DNA from: Candidatus Tepidifontimicrobium thermophilum
GTDB lineage: Bacteria; Sysuimicrobiota; Sysuimicrobiia; Sysuimicrobiales; Sysuimicrobiaceae
Reading direction: 5' to 3'
NCBI GenBank assembly: GCA_031296405.1
Contig: JAVKKH010000010.1
Span: forward strand, 21,407-85,406
Length of the DNA: 64,000 nucleotides
Position numbers and translations under genes: made by a program. Below the pieces are notes generated by a model. The model had not been told where the DNA came from. It saw only the letters and a list, made by a program, of their open reading frames with translations, and searched no databases. Within the stretch, counting starts at the first letter, position 1; each line of letters opens with the position of its first letter. Positions 52,861-60,943 of this stretch are shown one piece after another.

Positions 52861-53264
52861 TCGTCCGGAGAGCGGCAAACCTACTGCTCGCGAGGGTCCT
52901 AGCCCGAGTGCAGCTCCGTGCGGACCGGCATCGCGTGGGTCGCGCAGGAGACCCCGGGCAGCGCCGTGTGGCCAGCTCCTCCACCTCCTCCCGGCGCTCC
53001 GGAAGAGTCCCTCTCAACGCACACTCAGCCGGCCCGGCCTCGATGGGTGGGTCCCGCCTGGAGCCCGAACACAGGACCGAAGCCCGCGTCGCTTCCGGCC
53101 GCCCCCCGTGGGCTCTTCAGCTCCGGCCCGACGGAGCGACACCTTGGCGAAGGTGGCCGCGTCCCGGCCCAGGGAGAACCGCACGGCCCCTCTTGGTGCG
53201 GACCTCGGGGGCCGGTTTCACTAACCAGGCCACCCGCGGAAACGGACGCCCTCGGAGGTTCACC
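52861..53264. other. Gene-free 404 bases between convergent genes
   Basis: Between the M23 gene (+) and the DUF167 gene (-). I see no convincing gene. CCGCAC/GTGCGG forms a 6-bp hairpin with an 11-base loop around 53180-53203 without a T run. Base composition is like the surroundings; it may hold remnants of a lost gene but I could not read one. Confidence 0.5.
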
Positions 53265-53633
53265 CTACGCGTTGGGTCTGGAATTCGGGGACGGACGCGG
53301 GCCGAGCGTCCGTCGGTCCTCGCGTGCACCCTCCAGCAGCTTCTGCAACCTGGCCTGCACGTCCTCGGGGTGTATCCCTTGAATCCGGAACTCCTTCTGC
53401 CGGGACGCGTGACCGCGCACCAGATCCACCGCGGAGGGGGAAACTCCCAGAGCCGACGCCAGCACCCGCCGGGTCGCCTCGTTGGCTCTTCCGCCCTCGG
53501 GTGGAGCGTGCACCGCCACCAGCACGGCATCCCTGCGGACGCCCCTGATCCCCTCGTGCCGGCTCGCCGGTTGGACCCGGACACGCAGGAGAACCCCGCC
53601 CTCCACGGCGCGGATCAGAGCCTGCCCCCCCAT
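53265..53633 (-). CDS. DUF167/YggU-family protein (UPF0235)
   Basis: Cytoplasmic protein of 122 residues of the small UPF0235/YggU family. Seen: VLLRVRVQPASRHEGIRGVRRDAVLVAVHAPPEGGRANEATRRVLASALGVSPSAVDLVRGHASRQKEFRI, the family pattern (V.p.A....i.......l.v...ApP.dGkAN....L...lgv..s.v.i..G..sr.K). The tail after ~105 is Arg/Pro rich and not conserved. ATG at 53633; ribosome site GGAGG is a distant 14 bases upstream. It lies 125 bases downstream of the SDR gene. Cellular role unknown. Confidence 0.83.
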   Translation of the reverse strand: MGGQALIRAVEGGVLLRVRVQPASRHEGIRGVRRDAVLVAVHAPPEGGRANEATRRVLASALGVSPSAVDLVRGHASRQKEFRIQGIHPEDVQARLQKLLEGAREDRRTLGPRPSPNSRPNA

Positions 53634-53758
53634 GAATCTCAGACCAACCTCCAGACGCCCGGACCCGTTCCGTGTGTACGACCCGCTCCCTGCTTTCGAC
53701 GCTTGGGTCCGTGCACGAGGCACCCGGACGCCCCCGCACACGGCGGCCCGCCCGGGGT

Positions 53759-54529
53759 CTAAGCACCCACCATGCTCATTCCCCCGTCGCACAGCAGGAA
53801 CGCGCCCGTGATGTGGCGGGCGTCGTCACTGGCCAGGAACACCACTGCCGGGACCACGTCCTCGGGTCTGGCGATGCGGCGCAGGGGAGTCTGGCGGAGG
53901 ATTTCCTCCCGGCGCCCGGACCGCCAGTCCTCTCGCTGCAAGGTCGCCTCGGTCTCGATGAAGCCGGGCCCCACCGCGTTCACCCGCACGGTGGGGGCGA
54001 AGGCCCGGGCGTAGGACTTGGTCAGCCCGATGACGGCGTACTTGGCCGCCGCGTACTGCGGCGCGCGGGGGCTACCCGTGACTACCACCCGGGAGCCGAT
54101 GTTCACGATGGACCCCGACCCTTGCTCCAGCATGCGGGCCCCCACCTCGTGGATCATCAGCTGGGTCCCCTTCACGTCCACCAGCAGGATCCGGTCCACC
54201 ACCTCCTCGCGCAGGTCCCGCCAGGACATCTGGTCTGCAGCCATGTCTCCCGCGTTGTTGACCAGCACATCCAGTCGGCCGAACCTCCGGAATACCTCGT
54301 CAGCCATCCGGCGGACGTCGTCCCACCGGGCGATGTCGCCCTGGACGGTGAAACTCTGGCGCCCCAACGCACGGATCGCCCGCGCAACCGCCTCCGCGCC
54401 CTCCGCGGACCGGCGGTAGTGTACCGCCACGTGGGCCCCCTCGCCCGCCAGACCCAGGGCGATGGCGCTGCCGAGTCCTCGCCCGGCCCCCGTCACCAGC
54501 GCGAAGCGGCCCTCCAGACGTCCCGCCAC
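53759..54529 (-). CDS. Short-chain dehydrogenase/reductase
   Basis: FabG-like SDR of 256 residues. Seen: cofactor loop VTGAGRGLGSAIALGL (13-28), NNAGDMAADQMSW, catalytic Ser in SIVNIGSRVVVTG, Tyr-Lys in YAAAKYAVIGLTKSYA, and GPGFIETE. HYRRSAEGAEA after strand two suggests NADP preference. GTG start at 54529, four bases after the preceding stop. It belongs to the GntR-FAH-isopropylmalate-synthase-like-binding protein operon, where it may reduce a keto or oxidise a hydroxy acid; no substrate can be named. Confidence 0.9.
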   Translation of the reverse strand: MAGRLEGRFALVTGAGRGLGSAIALGLAGEGAHVAVHYRRSAEGAEAVARAIRALGRQSFTVQGDIARWDDVRRMADEVFRRFGRLDVLVNNAGDMAADQMSWRDLREEVVDRILLVDVKGTQLMIHEVGARMLEQGSGSIVNIGSRVVVTGSPRAPQYAAAKYAVIGLTKSYARAFAPTVRVNAVGPGFIETEATLQREDWRSGRREEILRQTPLRRIARPEDVVPAVVFLASDDARHITGAFLLCDGGMSMVGA

Positions 54530-54533
54530 GCCC

Positions 54534-55529
54534 TCACCGTCGCCCCAGCTCCCGCAGGGCGGCCTGCAGGTAGCTGAAGTCGAATACCCGCTCCAGCGGC
54601 AACGGCTCTCGGTACGTGAGGTAGCCGCGCCGCATGTAGAACCGCTGCTGGTCCTCCAGGGCCCGCAGGTCCACGGCCAGGTTGGGGTCCAGGTGGTGGG
54701 GCCGGGCGCGCCGCAGCAGCTCGATGCGGGCTCCCGTGTACTTGACCATGAGCTGCATGTTGTCCTCCCGCTGCCAGCCGTTGTTGAGGGCCAGGTCGCG
54801 GGCTGCCTTCAGGTGGGCCACCACGAACCGCTGGGCCGCCTGCGGGTTACGTTTGGCCCAGTCTGTGTTCAGGAACACGAAGGTGATGGGGATGGGACGG
54901 GCGCCGGGCGGGATCCGCAAGGGCCGGACGCCCGCGCCGCGGTCCTCCGCGATGGTGGGGAAGGGCTCGGACAGGATCCCGGCCCAGATGGCGCCCGTTT
55001 CCAGCGCCGGGACCATGTCCGGGAACGGCATGGTCTTCAGGTCCACGTCCTCGACCGCGATCCCGTCGGTGCGCAACGCCCGGTCCAGCATGTACTCCGT
55101 GGCCACCCCGCGGGCGTTGATGGCCACCGGCTTCCCGCGCAGCTGCGCGATCCGGTTGATCTCGCTGCCCCAGATGGCCCTGCGGACGGTGAAGTAGTTC
55201 TCGATGAACCCGCTGTGCAGCGGCGCCACGAACCTCACCGGGTGGCCCTGGGCCACGGCGTTGTACGCGGCCGCGCCCAGCGCGCCGCCGCCGACCTGGA
55301 GCTGCCCGATGGCCACCTGCGACAGGATCTCCGCTCCGCTGGGCAGCCGGACCAGCTCCACCTCGAACCCCTCCTGGGGCAGGTAGCGCTCCGCGGCGAT
55401 GTACTGCGCCGCGTGGGAGTCCACGGGGATGTAGCCCATGCGGATCTTCCACCGCGCCGGCGCCGCGCGCAGGCCCGAGGCCAGCGCCAGCACCACAGCC
55501 ACGCCCACCAGCCACGCACTCCTCCTCAC
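54534..55529 (-). CDS. ABC substrate-binding protein, NMT1/SsuA-like
   Basis: Exported type II periplasmic binding protein of 331 residues, NitT/TauT/SsuA-type. Signal peptide MRRSAWLVGVAVVLALASGLRA. Seen: IRMGYIPVDSHAAQYIAAERYLPQEGFEVELVRLPSG, the usual start for taurine, sulfonate or thiamine-precursor binders; LSQVAIGQLQVGGGALGAAAYN and LRGKPVAINARGVATEYML. Start: GTG at 55529 behind GGAGGGAGGA. No matching permease or ATPase is in the window, so it is an orphan and may share a permease elsewhere. The ligand is not evident. Confidence 0.83.
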   Translation of the reverse strand: MRRSAWLVGVAVVLALASGLRAAPARWKIRMGYIPVDSHAAQYIAAERYLPQEGFEVELVRLPSGAEILSQVAIGQLQVGGGALGAAAYNAVAQGHPVRFVAPLHSGFIENYFTVRRAIWGSEINRIAQLRGKPVAINARGVATEYMLDRALRTDGIAVEDVDLKTMPFPDMVPALETGAIWAGILSEPFPTIAEDRGAGVRPLRIPPGARPIPITFVFLNTDWAKRNPQAAQRFVVAHLKAARDLALNNGWQREDNMQLMVKYTGARIELLRRARPHHLDPNLAVDLRALEDQQRFYMRRGYLTYREPLPLERVFDFSYLQAALRELGRR

Positions 55530-55553
55530 GGTCCTCCCTCCTTCCCGGCCCGT

Positions 55554-56726
55554 TCAGGTCCGTCCCGCCACCAGGGCCCGAAACTCCTCGTCCGAGACCA
55601 GCCCGCGCTTGCGGATGCTGAGCTCCTTCACCCGGGCCAGCAGGTCCCCCTGCGCCTCCTCCGGGACCTGCAGCCCCAGCTCCTCACACTTGATCCGGAT
55701 GCTCGCTAGCCCGCTCTTCTTCCCCAGCACCAGCCGGCGCTTCGCCCCCACCACCTCCGCCGCGTACGGCTCGATGGCCTCCGGCACGTGGAACTGCATC
55801 GCCACCGCCCCCGTCTCCCGCCGGAACAGGTTCTCCCCCACCAGGGGCTTCCACGGCTCCACCTGGTAGCCCGCCACCTCCCGCAGCCTCCGCGACAGCT
55901 CCTGCACCCGCTCCAGACGCAGCCCCACAGGCCTCCCGTACAGCCCCGCCAGCGCCAGCCCCACCTGGAACAGGTCCGCGTTCCCCGCCCGCTCCCCCAT
56001 CCCGTCCACCGTCCCGTGCACCCAGCGCGCCCCCGCCTCCACCGCCGCCAGCGCCGTGGCTGTAGCTAGCCCGAAGTCGTTGTGCCCGTGGTAGTGCAGC
56101 GGCACCTGCGGCCCAAACCACTCCCCCACCTGCCGCACCAGATAGCCCGCCGCCGCCGGGCTCAGCACGCCTAGCGTGTCCACCACCACCAGCTCCTCCG
56201 CCCCCGCCTCCAGAGCCACCCGGTACGCCCTCCGCAAGAACTCCAAATCCGCCCTCGAGCCGTCCACCCCGAAAAACGCCACCTTCATCCCTTCCCGCGC
56301 CCCATACCCCACCGCCTGCTCGATGCGCCGCAGCACCTCTTCCCCGCTCAGCCCGAAAGCCCGCAGCTTCACCTCCGAAACCGGAGCCTCCACCACCGTG
56401 CACCGCAGCCCCGCCCGCAGCACCGCCTCCACGTCCCCGACCAGCGCCCGCGCAAAGCCCCACACCTCCGCCCGCAGTCCCAACCGCCCGATCCGCGCCG
56501 CCGCCTCCCAGTCCTCCTCCGACACCCGCGGAAACCCCGCCTCGATCCGGTCCACCCCCGCCTCGTCCAGCAACCGGGCCAGCTCCACCTTCTGGTCCGC
56601 GTCCAAAACCACCCCCACCGCCTGCTCGCCGTCCCGCAGGGTGGTGTCGTACAGCCCCACCGGGTGTCGGAGCTCCGGCAGCACGGTCTGGTTCAGCGTC
56701 CCCACCCAGAACACGGTCCACCTCAC
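55554..56726 (-). CDS. Isopropylmalate/homocitrate synthase-like (HMGL family)
   Basis: DRE-TIM metallolyase of 390 residues. Seen: YDTTLRDGEQAVGV (general acid/metal site), EAGFPRVSEEDWEA, VVDTLGVLSPA, metal His pair in HYHGHNDFGLATATALAAVEAGA, and DGMGERAGNADL. These are features of homocitrate synthase/2-isopropylmalate synthase-type condensing enzymes, joining acetyl-CoA and a 2-oxo acid; the short C-terminus lacks the LeuA regulatory domain. Start: GTG at 56726 overlaps the FAH-family stop (GTGA). The reading frame uses G-ending codons (GCG, GGG, CGG) unusually often compared with neighbours. In a catabolic operon rather than with leu or lys genes. Confidence 0.83.
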   Translation of the reverse strand: MRWTVFWVGTLNQTVLPELRHPVGLYDTTLRDGEQAVGVVLDADQKVELARLLDEAGVDRIEAGFPRVSEEDWEAAARIGRLGLRAEVWGFARALVGDVEAVLRAGLRCTVVEAPVSEVKLRAFGLSGEEVLRRIEQAVGYGAREGMKVAFFGVDGSRADLEFLRRAYRVALEAGAEELVVVDTLGVLSPAAAGYLVRQVGEWFGPQVPLHYHGHNDFGLATATALAAVEAGARWVHGTVDGMGERAGNADLFQVGLALAGLYGRPVGLRLERVQELSRRLREVAGYQVEPWKPLVGENLFRRETGAVAMQFHVPEAIEPYAAEVVGAKRRLVLGKKSGLASIRIKCEELGLQVPEEAQGDLLARVKELSIRKRGLVSDEEFRALVAGRT

Positions 56727-57616
56727 CAGCGCACGGGCGGGGGCGCCGGGCGGCCGTACGCCTCCTCCCACGAGACCACACGGTTTCGCAGCACCCCGAT
56801 TCCCTCGATCTCCGCCTCCACCACGTCACCGGGCTTGAGGTAGTACGCCTGCGGGTCCTCGCGGAAGGCGGCGACCCCGGAAACCGTCCCCAGGGACAAC
56901 ACGTCCCCCGCGGAGTAGCCCATGGGCGAGTAGTGGGCGATGACCTGGGGAATGGTCACCCACATGCGGGAGGTGGAGGAGCTCTGGCGGACCTGGCCGT
57001 TCACGCGCAGCTCCATGCGCAGGTTGTGGGGGTCGGGGATCTCGTCGGGCGTGACGATCCACGGCCCCAAGGGGCAGAAGGTGTCGATGGACTTGCAGAA
57101 CGTGAACACCTTGGACTCCATCTCCCGGCGCTGGATGTCCCGAGCCGTGATGTCGTTGAAGACGACGTACCCGCCCACGTAGTCCCAGGCTTCCTCCGGG
57201 CCGAAGTGCTTGCCGCTCTTTCGGATCACGACCGCCAGTTCCAGCTCGTAGTCCAGCTCCCGGGTGAGGTGCTCGGGGTACACGATGGGGTCGCCGGGGC
57301 CGATGATGGCGTCCACGTTCTGGAAGAACACGATCCACGGGAGGATGGGCGCGACCCACCGGGACTTCTCGCCCTCCTCCGCGTGCTCGCGGAAGTTGCC
57401 CGCGGTGTGGAAGAACTTCTTCGGGAGGATGGGGGCCCGCAGGCGCACCGCCTCCAGGGGGAACCGCTCCCCCGAGGCCTCCCGGGCCCGCCGCATTCCC
57501 TCCTCGCCCAGCTCGAACAGCGTGCGCATGTCCGGGACGTCCACCTCGACCACGGACCCGTCCCGGACCACGCCGACCCGTTGCCGGCCCGCGACCTCGA
57601 AGGTGACCAGCTTCAT
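56723..57616 (-). CDS. Fumarylacetoacetate hydrolase-family protein
   Basis: FAH-fold enzyme of 297 residues; members hydrolyse acylpyruvates, decarboxylate oxaloacetate or hydrate catechol meta-cleavage products. Seen: FFHTAGNFREHAEEG, acidic metal ligands ELDYELELAVVIRKSGKHFGPEEAWDYVGGYVVFNDITARDIQRREM (Glu-x-Glu ... Asp), IPDPHNLRMELRVNGQ, LSLGTVSGVA and LKPGDVVEAEIEGIGVLRN. Start: ATG at 57616 with AGGAGGTC; overlaps the gntR stop (ATGA). Likely acts on an aromatic or keto-acid breakdown product under GntR control. Confidence 0.88.
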   Translation of the reverse strand: MKLVTFEVAGRQRVGVVRDGSVVEVDVPDMRTLFELGEEGMRRAREASGERFPLEAVRLRAPILPKKFFHTAGNFREHAEEGEKSRWVAPILPWIVFFQNVDAIIGPGDPIVYPEHLTRELDYELELAVVIRKSGKHFGPEEAWDYVGGYVVFNDITARDIQRREMESKVFTFCKSIDTFCPLGPWIVTPDEIPDPHNLRMELRVNGQVRQSSSTSRMWVTIPQVIAHYSPMGYSAGDVLSLGTVSGVAAFREDPQAYYLKPGDVVEAEIEGIGVLRNRVVSWEEAYGRPAPPPVRW

Positions 57617-58302
57617 CCCCGACCTCCTGCCTTCAGGGTCGCCAACTTCGCCCGGACCACTTCCACCGTACGGCTCAGGTGCTCCGCCAGCTGCTTCCGG
57701 GCGCGCAGCCCGTCCCCGCGCAAACACGCATCCAGGATGCGTTGGTGCTCCTGCCGCCGCTGCCGCGGGTTGCCGCGGTCGGCCACGGACAGCACCCGGT
57801 ACCGTTCCGCGGCATCCAAAAGGGGCGGGATCAGGCGGTCCAGGGTCGGGGAGCCCGCCAGGGCGTACAGCTCCAGGTGGAAGCGGCGGTGCAGCTCGCG
57901 CCCCACTCGCACCTGCCCGGTCTCGTATGCCTCCACGAACTCGTCCAGGAGCCTGGAAAGCCTGCGGTGGTGCTCCTCGGTGAAGCGCTGGCAGGCGAGC
58001 TGGATCGCCAGCCCCTCCAGCTCGATGCGCACGCGGTAAAGGTCTTCCATGTCCTGTACCGACAGGGGCGCGACCACGGCGCCCTTCTGGGCTTCCCGGG
58101 TCACCAACCCCTCCTGGTGCAGCCGGTGAAGGGCTTCCCGGACCGGGATCACGCTCATCCCGAGGCGGTGCGCCAGCTCCCGCAGCCGGAGGGGAGTACC
58201 CGGAGGCAGCTGGCCGGTGAGGATGTCTTCCCGCAGGGCAAGCCACGCCAGCTCCGCCAGGCTGCGGGGCAAAGTGGCGGTCGCGGGGCTTGTGCTCTGC
58301 AC
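57613..58302 (-). CDS. GntR/FadR-type regulator, FCD domain
   Basis: Transcription factor of 229 residues. Seen: winged helix SLAELAWLALREDILTGQLPPGTPLRLRELAHRLGMSVIPVREALHRLHQEGLV (residues ~12-66), a linker, then an FCD effector domain (~75-215) with metal-type residues in FHLELYALAGSP and EHQRILDACLRGD. Start: GTG at 58302 lies about ten bases downstream of a strong -10 and has no ribosome site, so it is probably leaderless; an upstream TTG at 58341 would sit in the -35 box. It opens the FAH-HMGL-binding protein-SDR operon and likely represses it, with a carboxylate as inducer. Confidence 0.85.
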   Translation of the reverse strand: MQSTSPATATLPRSLAELAWLALREDILTGQLPPGTPLRLRELAHRLGMSVIPVREALHRLHQEGLVTREAQKGAVVAPLSVQDMEDLYRVRIELEGLAIQLACQRFTEEHHRRLSRLLDEFVEAYETGQVRVGRELHRRFHLELYALAGSPTLDRLIPPLLDAAERYRVLSVADRGNPRQRRQEHQRILDACLRGDGLRARKQLAEHLSRTVEVVRAKLATLKAGGRG

Positions 58303-58305
58303 GGC

Positions 58306-58341
58306 GTTATCACTTATAACGTATAACGAAAGACGCGTCAA
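58306..58341 (-). promoter_or_regulatory. Promoter and overlapping palindromic operator of gntR operon
   Basis: Minus strand TTGACG (58341-58336), 17 bases, TATAAG (58318-58313). Two palindromes lie over it: TTATA-ACG-TATAA (58314-58326) and GTTAT-AAGTG-ATAAC (58320-58306). Likely self-regulated by the GntR protein. Confidence 0.72.
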
Positions 58342-58372
58342 CGCTGGCCGCCTTCGGCAGGTGCGGGAACCG

Positions 58373-60067
58373 TCAGCAGCCCAAAAGCTCCCTCGCGTGG
58401 CGCCGGGCCGTCTCCGTCGGGCTAGGGCCCGAGAGCATGCGGGCGATCTCCTCCACCCGGGCCTCCCGGTCGAGGACCTCCACCACCGTCCGCGTCCTCC
58501 CCCGCTCGGTCACCTTGCGGATCGCCAGGTGGTGGTGGCCGAGGGCGGCGATCTGGGGCAGGTGGGTGACGCACAGGACCTGGCACACGCCGGCCAGCTC
58601 GCTCAGCTTGGCGCCGATCACGTGGCCGGTGCGGCCTCCCACGCCTGAGTCCACCTCGTCGAACACCATCACCGCGGGCGGGTCAGCCCTGGCCAGCACT
58701 GTCCGCAGGGCCAGCATCACCCGCGACAGCTCGCCACCGGAAGCCACTCTGTGGAGCGGCCGCGGGGGCTCGCCCGGGTTGGTGGACAGCAGGAACTCCA
58801 CGCGGTCTGCGCCCCACGCCGCCACCCCGACCCGCCGGCCGCCCACCGGCAGACCGTCGGGGTCTTCGTCCACGTCCAGCCGCACCCGGAACCGCGCCCC
58901 GGGCATCGCCAGGTCCTGCAGGTGCTGCAGGATGGCCTTCTCCAGGCGGCGAGCGGCCGCGGACCGTGCCGCTGACAGGTCCCGGACCGCGGAGGCCAGT
59001 TCGGCTTCCACGGTAGCTACCTGCTGCTCCAGCTCCGCCCTCCTGCTGTCCGCGTTCTCCAGCGCCGCTAGCTCCCGGGCCGCCGTTTCCCGGAAGTCCA
59101 GCACCGCCTCCACGGTATCCCCGTACTTGCGCAGCAGGGCCCTCAGGGCGGCCAGGCGGCTCTCAACCTCCTCCAGCCGCACGGGGTCGCTTTCCGCGCG
59201 CTCGACCGCCGCGTGCACCTCCCGGGCGAGGTCGCGCAGCTGAGCCTCCGCGGACTCCAGGGCCTCCACCAGCGGCAGCAGCGCAGGATCCCAACTTGCC
59301 GCCTGCCGCAGTAGGACCACCGCCCGGCCCACGCGGTCGGCGGCGGCCCCCTCGTCCCCGTACAGCGCCTGGTAGGCCGCTGCCACGGACTCCCGCAGCC
59401 GTTCCGCGTTCACCATGCGGGTCCGTAAGCCCACCAGCTCCTCCAGTTCACCGGGCCGCGGCCGGACCGAGTCGATCTCCGAGATCTGAAACCTCAGCAG
59501 GTCCACCCGCTGCGCCCGCTCCCGCTCGCCCACGTCCAGGGCCCGAAGCTCCGACCGCAGTTGGCGCCAGCGGCCGAACAGCTCCTCCGTCCGGGCCCGC
59601 AGGGAGAGAAGGTCCCCTCCGCCGAACGCGTCCAGCAGCTCCCGGTGGGACGCAGGTTCCAGCAGCCGCTGCCCTTCGTGCTGGCCGTGGATCTCCGCCA
59701 GCAAGGTCCCCAGCCTGCGCAGGACCCCCACGGTGGTGGGCTGGCCGTTGACGTACGCCCGCGCGCGTCCACCGATCTCCCGGACCAAGACCAGGGCCCC
59801 GTCCTCCCACGGGAGCCCCAGTTCGTCCACCGCGGACCGTAGCTGCGGGACGGACGCCGCCTCGAACACCGCCACGACCCGGGCGGAGCTGGCGCCCGTC
59901 CGCACCACGTCGGAGGGCGTCCGCTGGCCCAGCACCGCCCCGAGGGCGTCCACGAGCATGGACTTTCCGGCCCCCGTCTCGCCCGTCAGGACGTTCAGCC
60001 CCGGCCCGAACTCCACCTGGACGTCGTCCAGCAGGACGAAGTCGCGCACGTGCAGCTCCCGCAGCAC
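58373..60067 (-). CDS. recN: DNA repair protein RecN
   Basis: SMC-like ATPase for double-strand break repair, 564 residues. Seen: LHVRDFVLLDDVQVEFGPGLNVLTGETGAGKSMLVDAL (Walker A near 28-38), a central coiled-coil (~150-360, for example RAELEQQVATVEAELASAV), signature VASGGELSRVMLALR, Walker B AVMVFDEVDSGVGG and VTHLPQIAALG. Normal length. Start: GTG at 60067, 3 bases after the nadK stop. Last of the nusB-to-recN run; no argR lies between nadK and recN. Confidence 0.93.
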   Translation of the reverse strand: MLRELHVRDFVLLDDVQVEFGPGLNVLTGETGAGKSMLVDALGAVLGQRTPSDVVRTGASSARVVAVFEAASVPQLRSAVDELGLPWEDGALVLVREIGGRARAYVNGQPTTVGVLRRLGTLLAEIHGQHEGQRLLEPASHRELLDAFGGGDLLSLRARTEELFGRWRQLRSELRALDVGERERAQRVDLLRFQISEIDSVRPRPGELEELVGLRTRMVNAERLRESVAAAYQALYGDEGAAADRVGRAVVLLRQAASWDPALLPLVEALESAEAQLRDLAREVHAAVERAESDPVRLEEVESRLAALRALLRKYGDTVEAVLDFRETAARELAALENADSRRAELEQQVATVEAELASAVRDLSAARSAAARRLEKAILQHLQDLAMPGARFRVRLDVDEDPDGLPVGGRRVGVAAWGADRVEFLLSTNPGEPPRPLHRVASGGELSRVMLALRTVLARADPPAVMVFDEVDSGVGGRTGHVIGAKLSELAGVCQVLCVTHLPQIAALGHHHLAIRKVTERGRTRTVVEVLDREARVEEIARMLSGPSPTETARRHARELLGC

Positions 60068-60070
60068 GGC

Positions 60071-60940
60071 CTACCGTTCACCCCAGGCGAACTTCCGTCT
60101 CAACAGCTCGTAGAAGGAGGGGGTCTTCAACCGCACCAGCCGCGCCCGCTCCTCCGCCCTGCGCACCTGCACCACGTCCCCGCCCCGGAGCGGGCAGCCC
60201 ACCTGTCCGTCTACCGTGAGCAGCACGCCTTCCACCCCCGAGGCCACCTCCACGGTGGCCACGTCGTCCGCGTCCACCACCACAGGCCGGGCGGTCAGGG
60301 TGTGCGGGCAGATGGGCGTGATCACCATCGCACGCACCCCCGGACTGAGGATGGGGCCTCCCGCCGACAGGTTGTACGCGGTGGAGCCCGTGGGGGTGGA
60401 GAGGATGAGCCCGTCCGCCAGGTACGTGGCCAGGTGCTCCCCGTTCACGCACACGCGGAGGGGCATCAGCCGCGCGTAACCGCTCTTGGTCACCACCATG
60501 TCGTTGAGGGCCAGGAACCGCTCCGCCACCTCGCCTGAGCGCACCACCTCCGCGGCCAGCATCATGCGCTCCTCCACCGCGTGGCGGCCCGCCACCAGCC
60601 GCTCCAGGGCCTCGGGGAGTTCCTGGAGACCTACTTCCGCCAGGAAGCCGAACCCGCCTACGTTCACCCCCAGCACCGGGACGCCGCGGACTGCGCCGGC
60701 CCGGGCCGCCCGAAGGATGGTACCGTCCCCGCCCACCACCACCAGGGCGTCCGACGACTCCGCCAGCTCCTGCTCGGAGGCCGACAGCTCCTCCAGCCTC
60801 ACTGCCCGCGCGCCGTCGGAGTTCACCCGCACGACCAGGCCGTGCCGGAGGAGGATGGAGACCGCCTCGCGCACCCGCACCGTCACCTGCGGGTCCTGTA
60901 CCGCTTTCTCTGGGTTCACCACCACGCCCACCGTCCGCAC
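60071..60940 (-). CDS. nadK: NAD kinase
   Basis: Makes NADP+ from NAD+ and ATP (or polyphosphate), 289 residues. Seen: GVVVNPEKAVQDP at the start, catalytic GGDGTILRAAR (69-79), NVGGFGFLAEV, LNDMVV (NE/D motif), DGLILSTPTGSTAYNLSAGGPILSP and the late ITPICPHTLTARPVV. All normal for class I NAD kinases. GTG start at 60940, 3 bases after the tlyA-type stop. Coupled with recN and tlyA as in many Gram-positive relatives. Confidence 0.94.
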   Translation of the reverse strand: MRTVGVVVNPEKAVQDPQVTVRVREAVSILLRHGLVVRVNSDGARAVRLEELSASEQELAESSDALVVVGGDGTILRAARAGAVRGVPVLGVNVGGFGFLAEVGLQELPEALERLVAGRHAVEERMMLAAEVVRSGEVAERFLALNDMVVTKSGYARLMPLRVCVNGEHLATYLADGLILSTPTGSTAYNLSAGGPILSPGVRAMVITPICPHTLTARPVVVDADDVATVEVASGVEGVLLTVDGQVGCPLRGGDVVQVRRAEERARLVRLKTPSFYELLRRKFAWGER

Positions 60941-60943
60941 CGT

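Noticed and set aside
52861..53264. Decayed gene in the gap after the M23 peptidase
   Set aside because: No frame gives a recognisable fragment, so I list it as gene-free rather than as a pseudogene.
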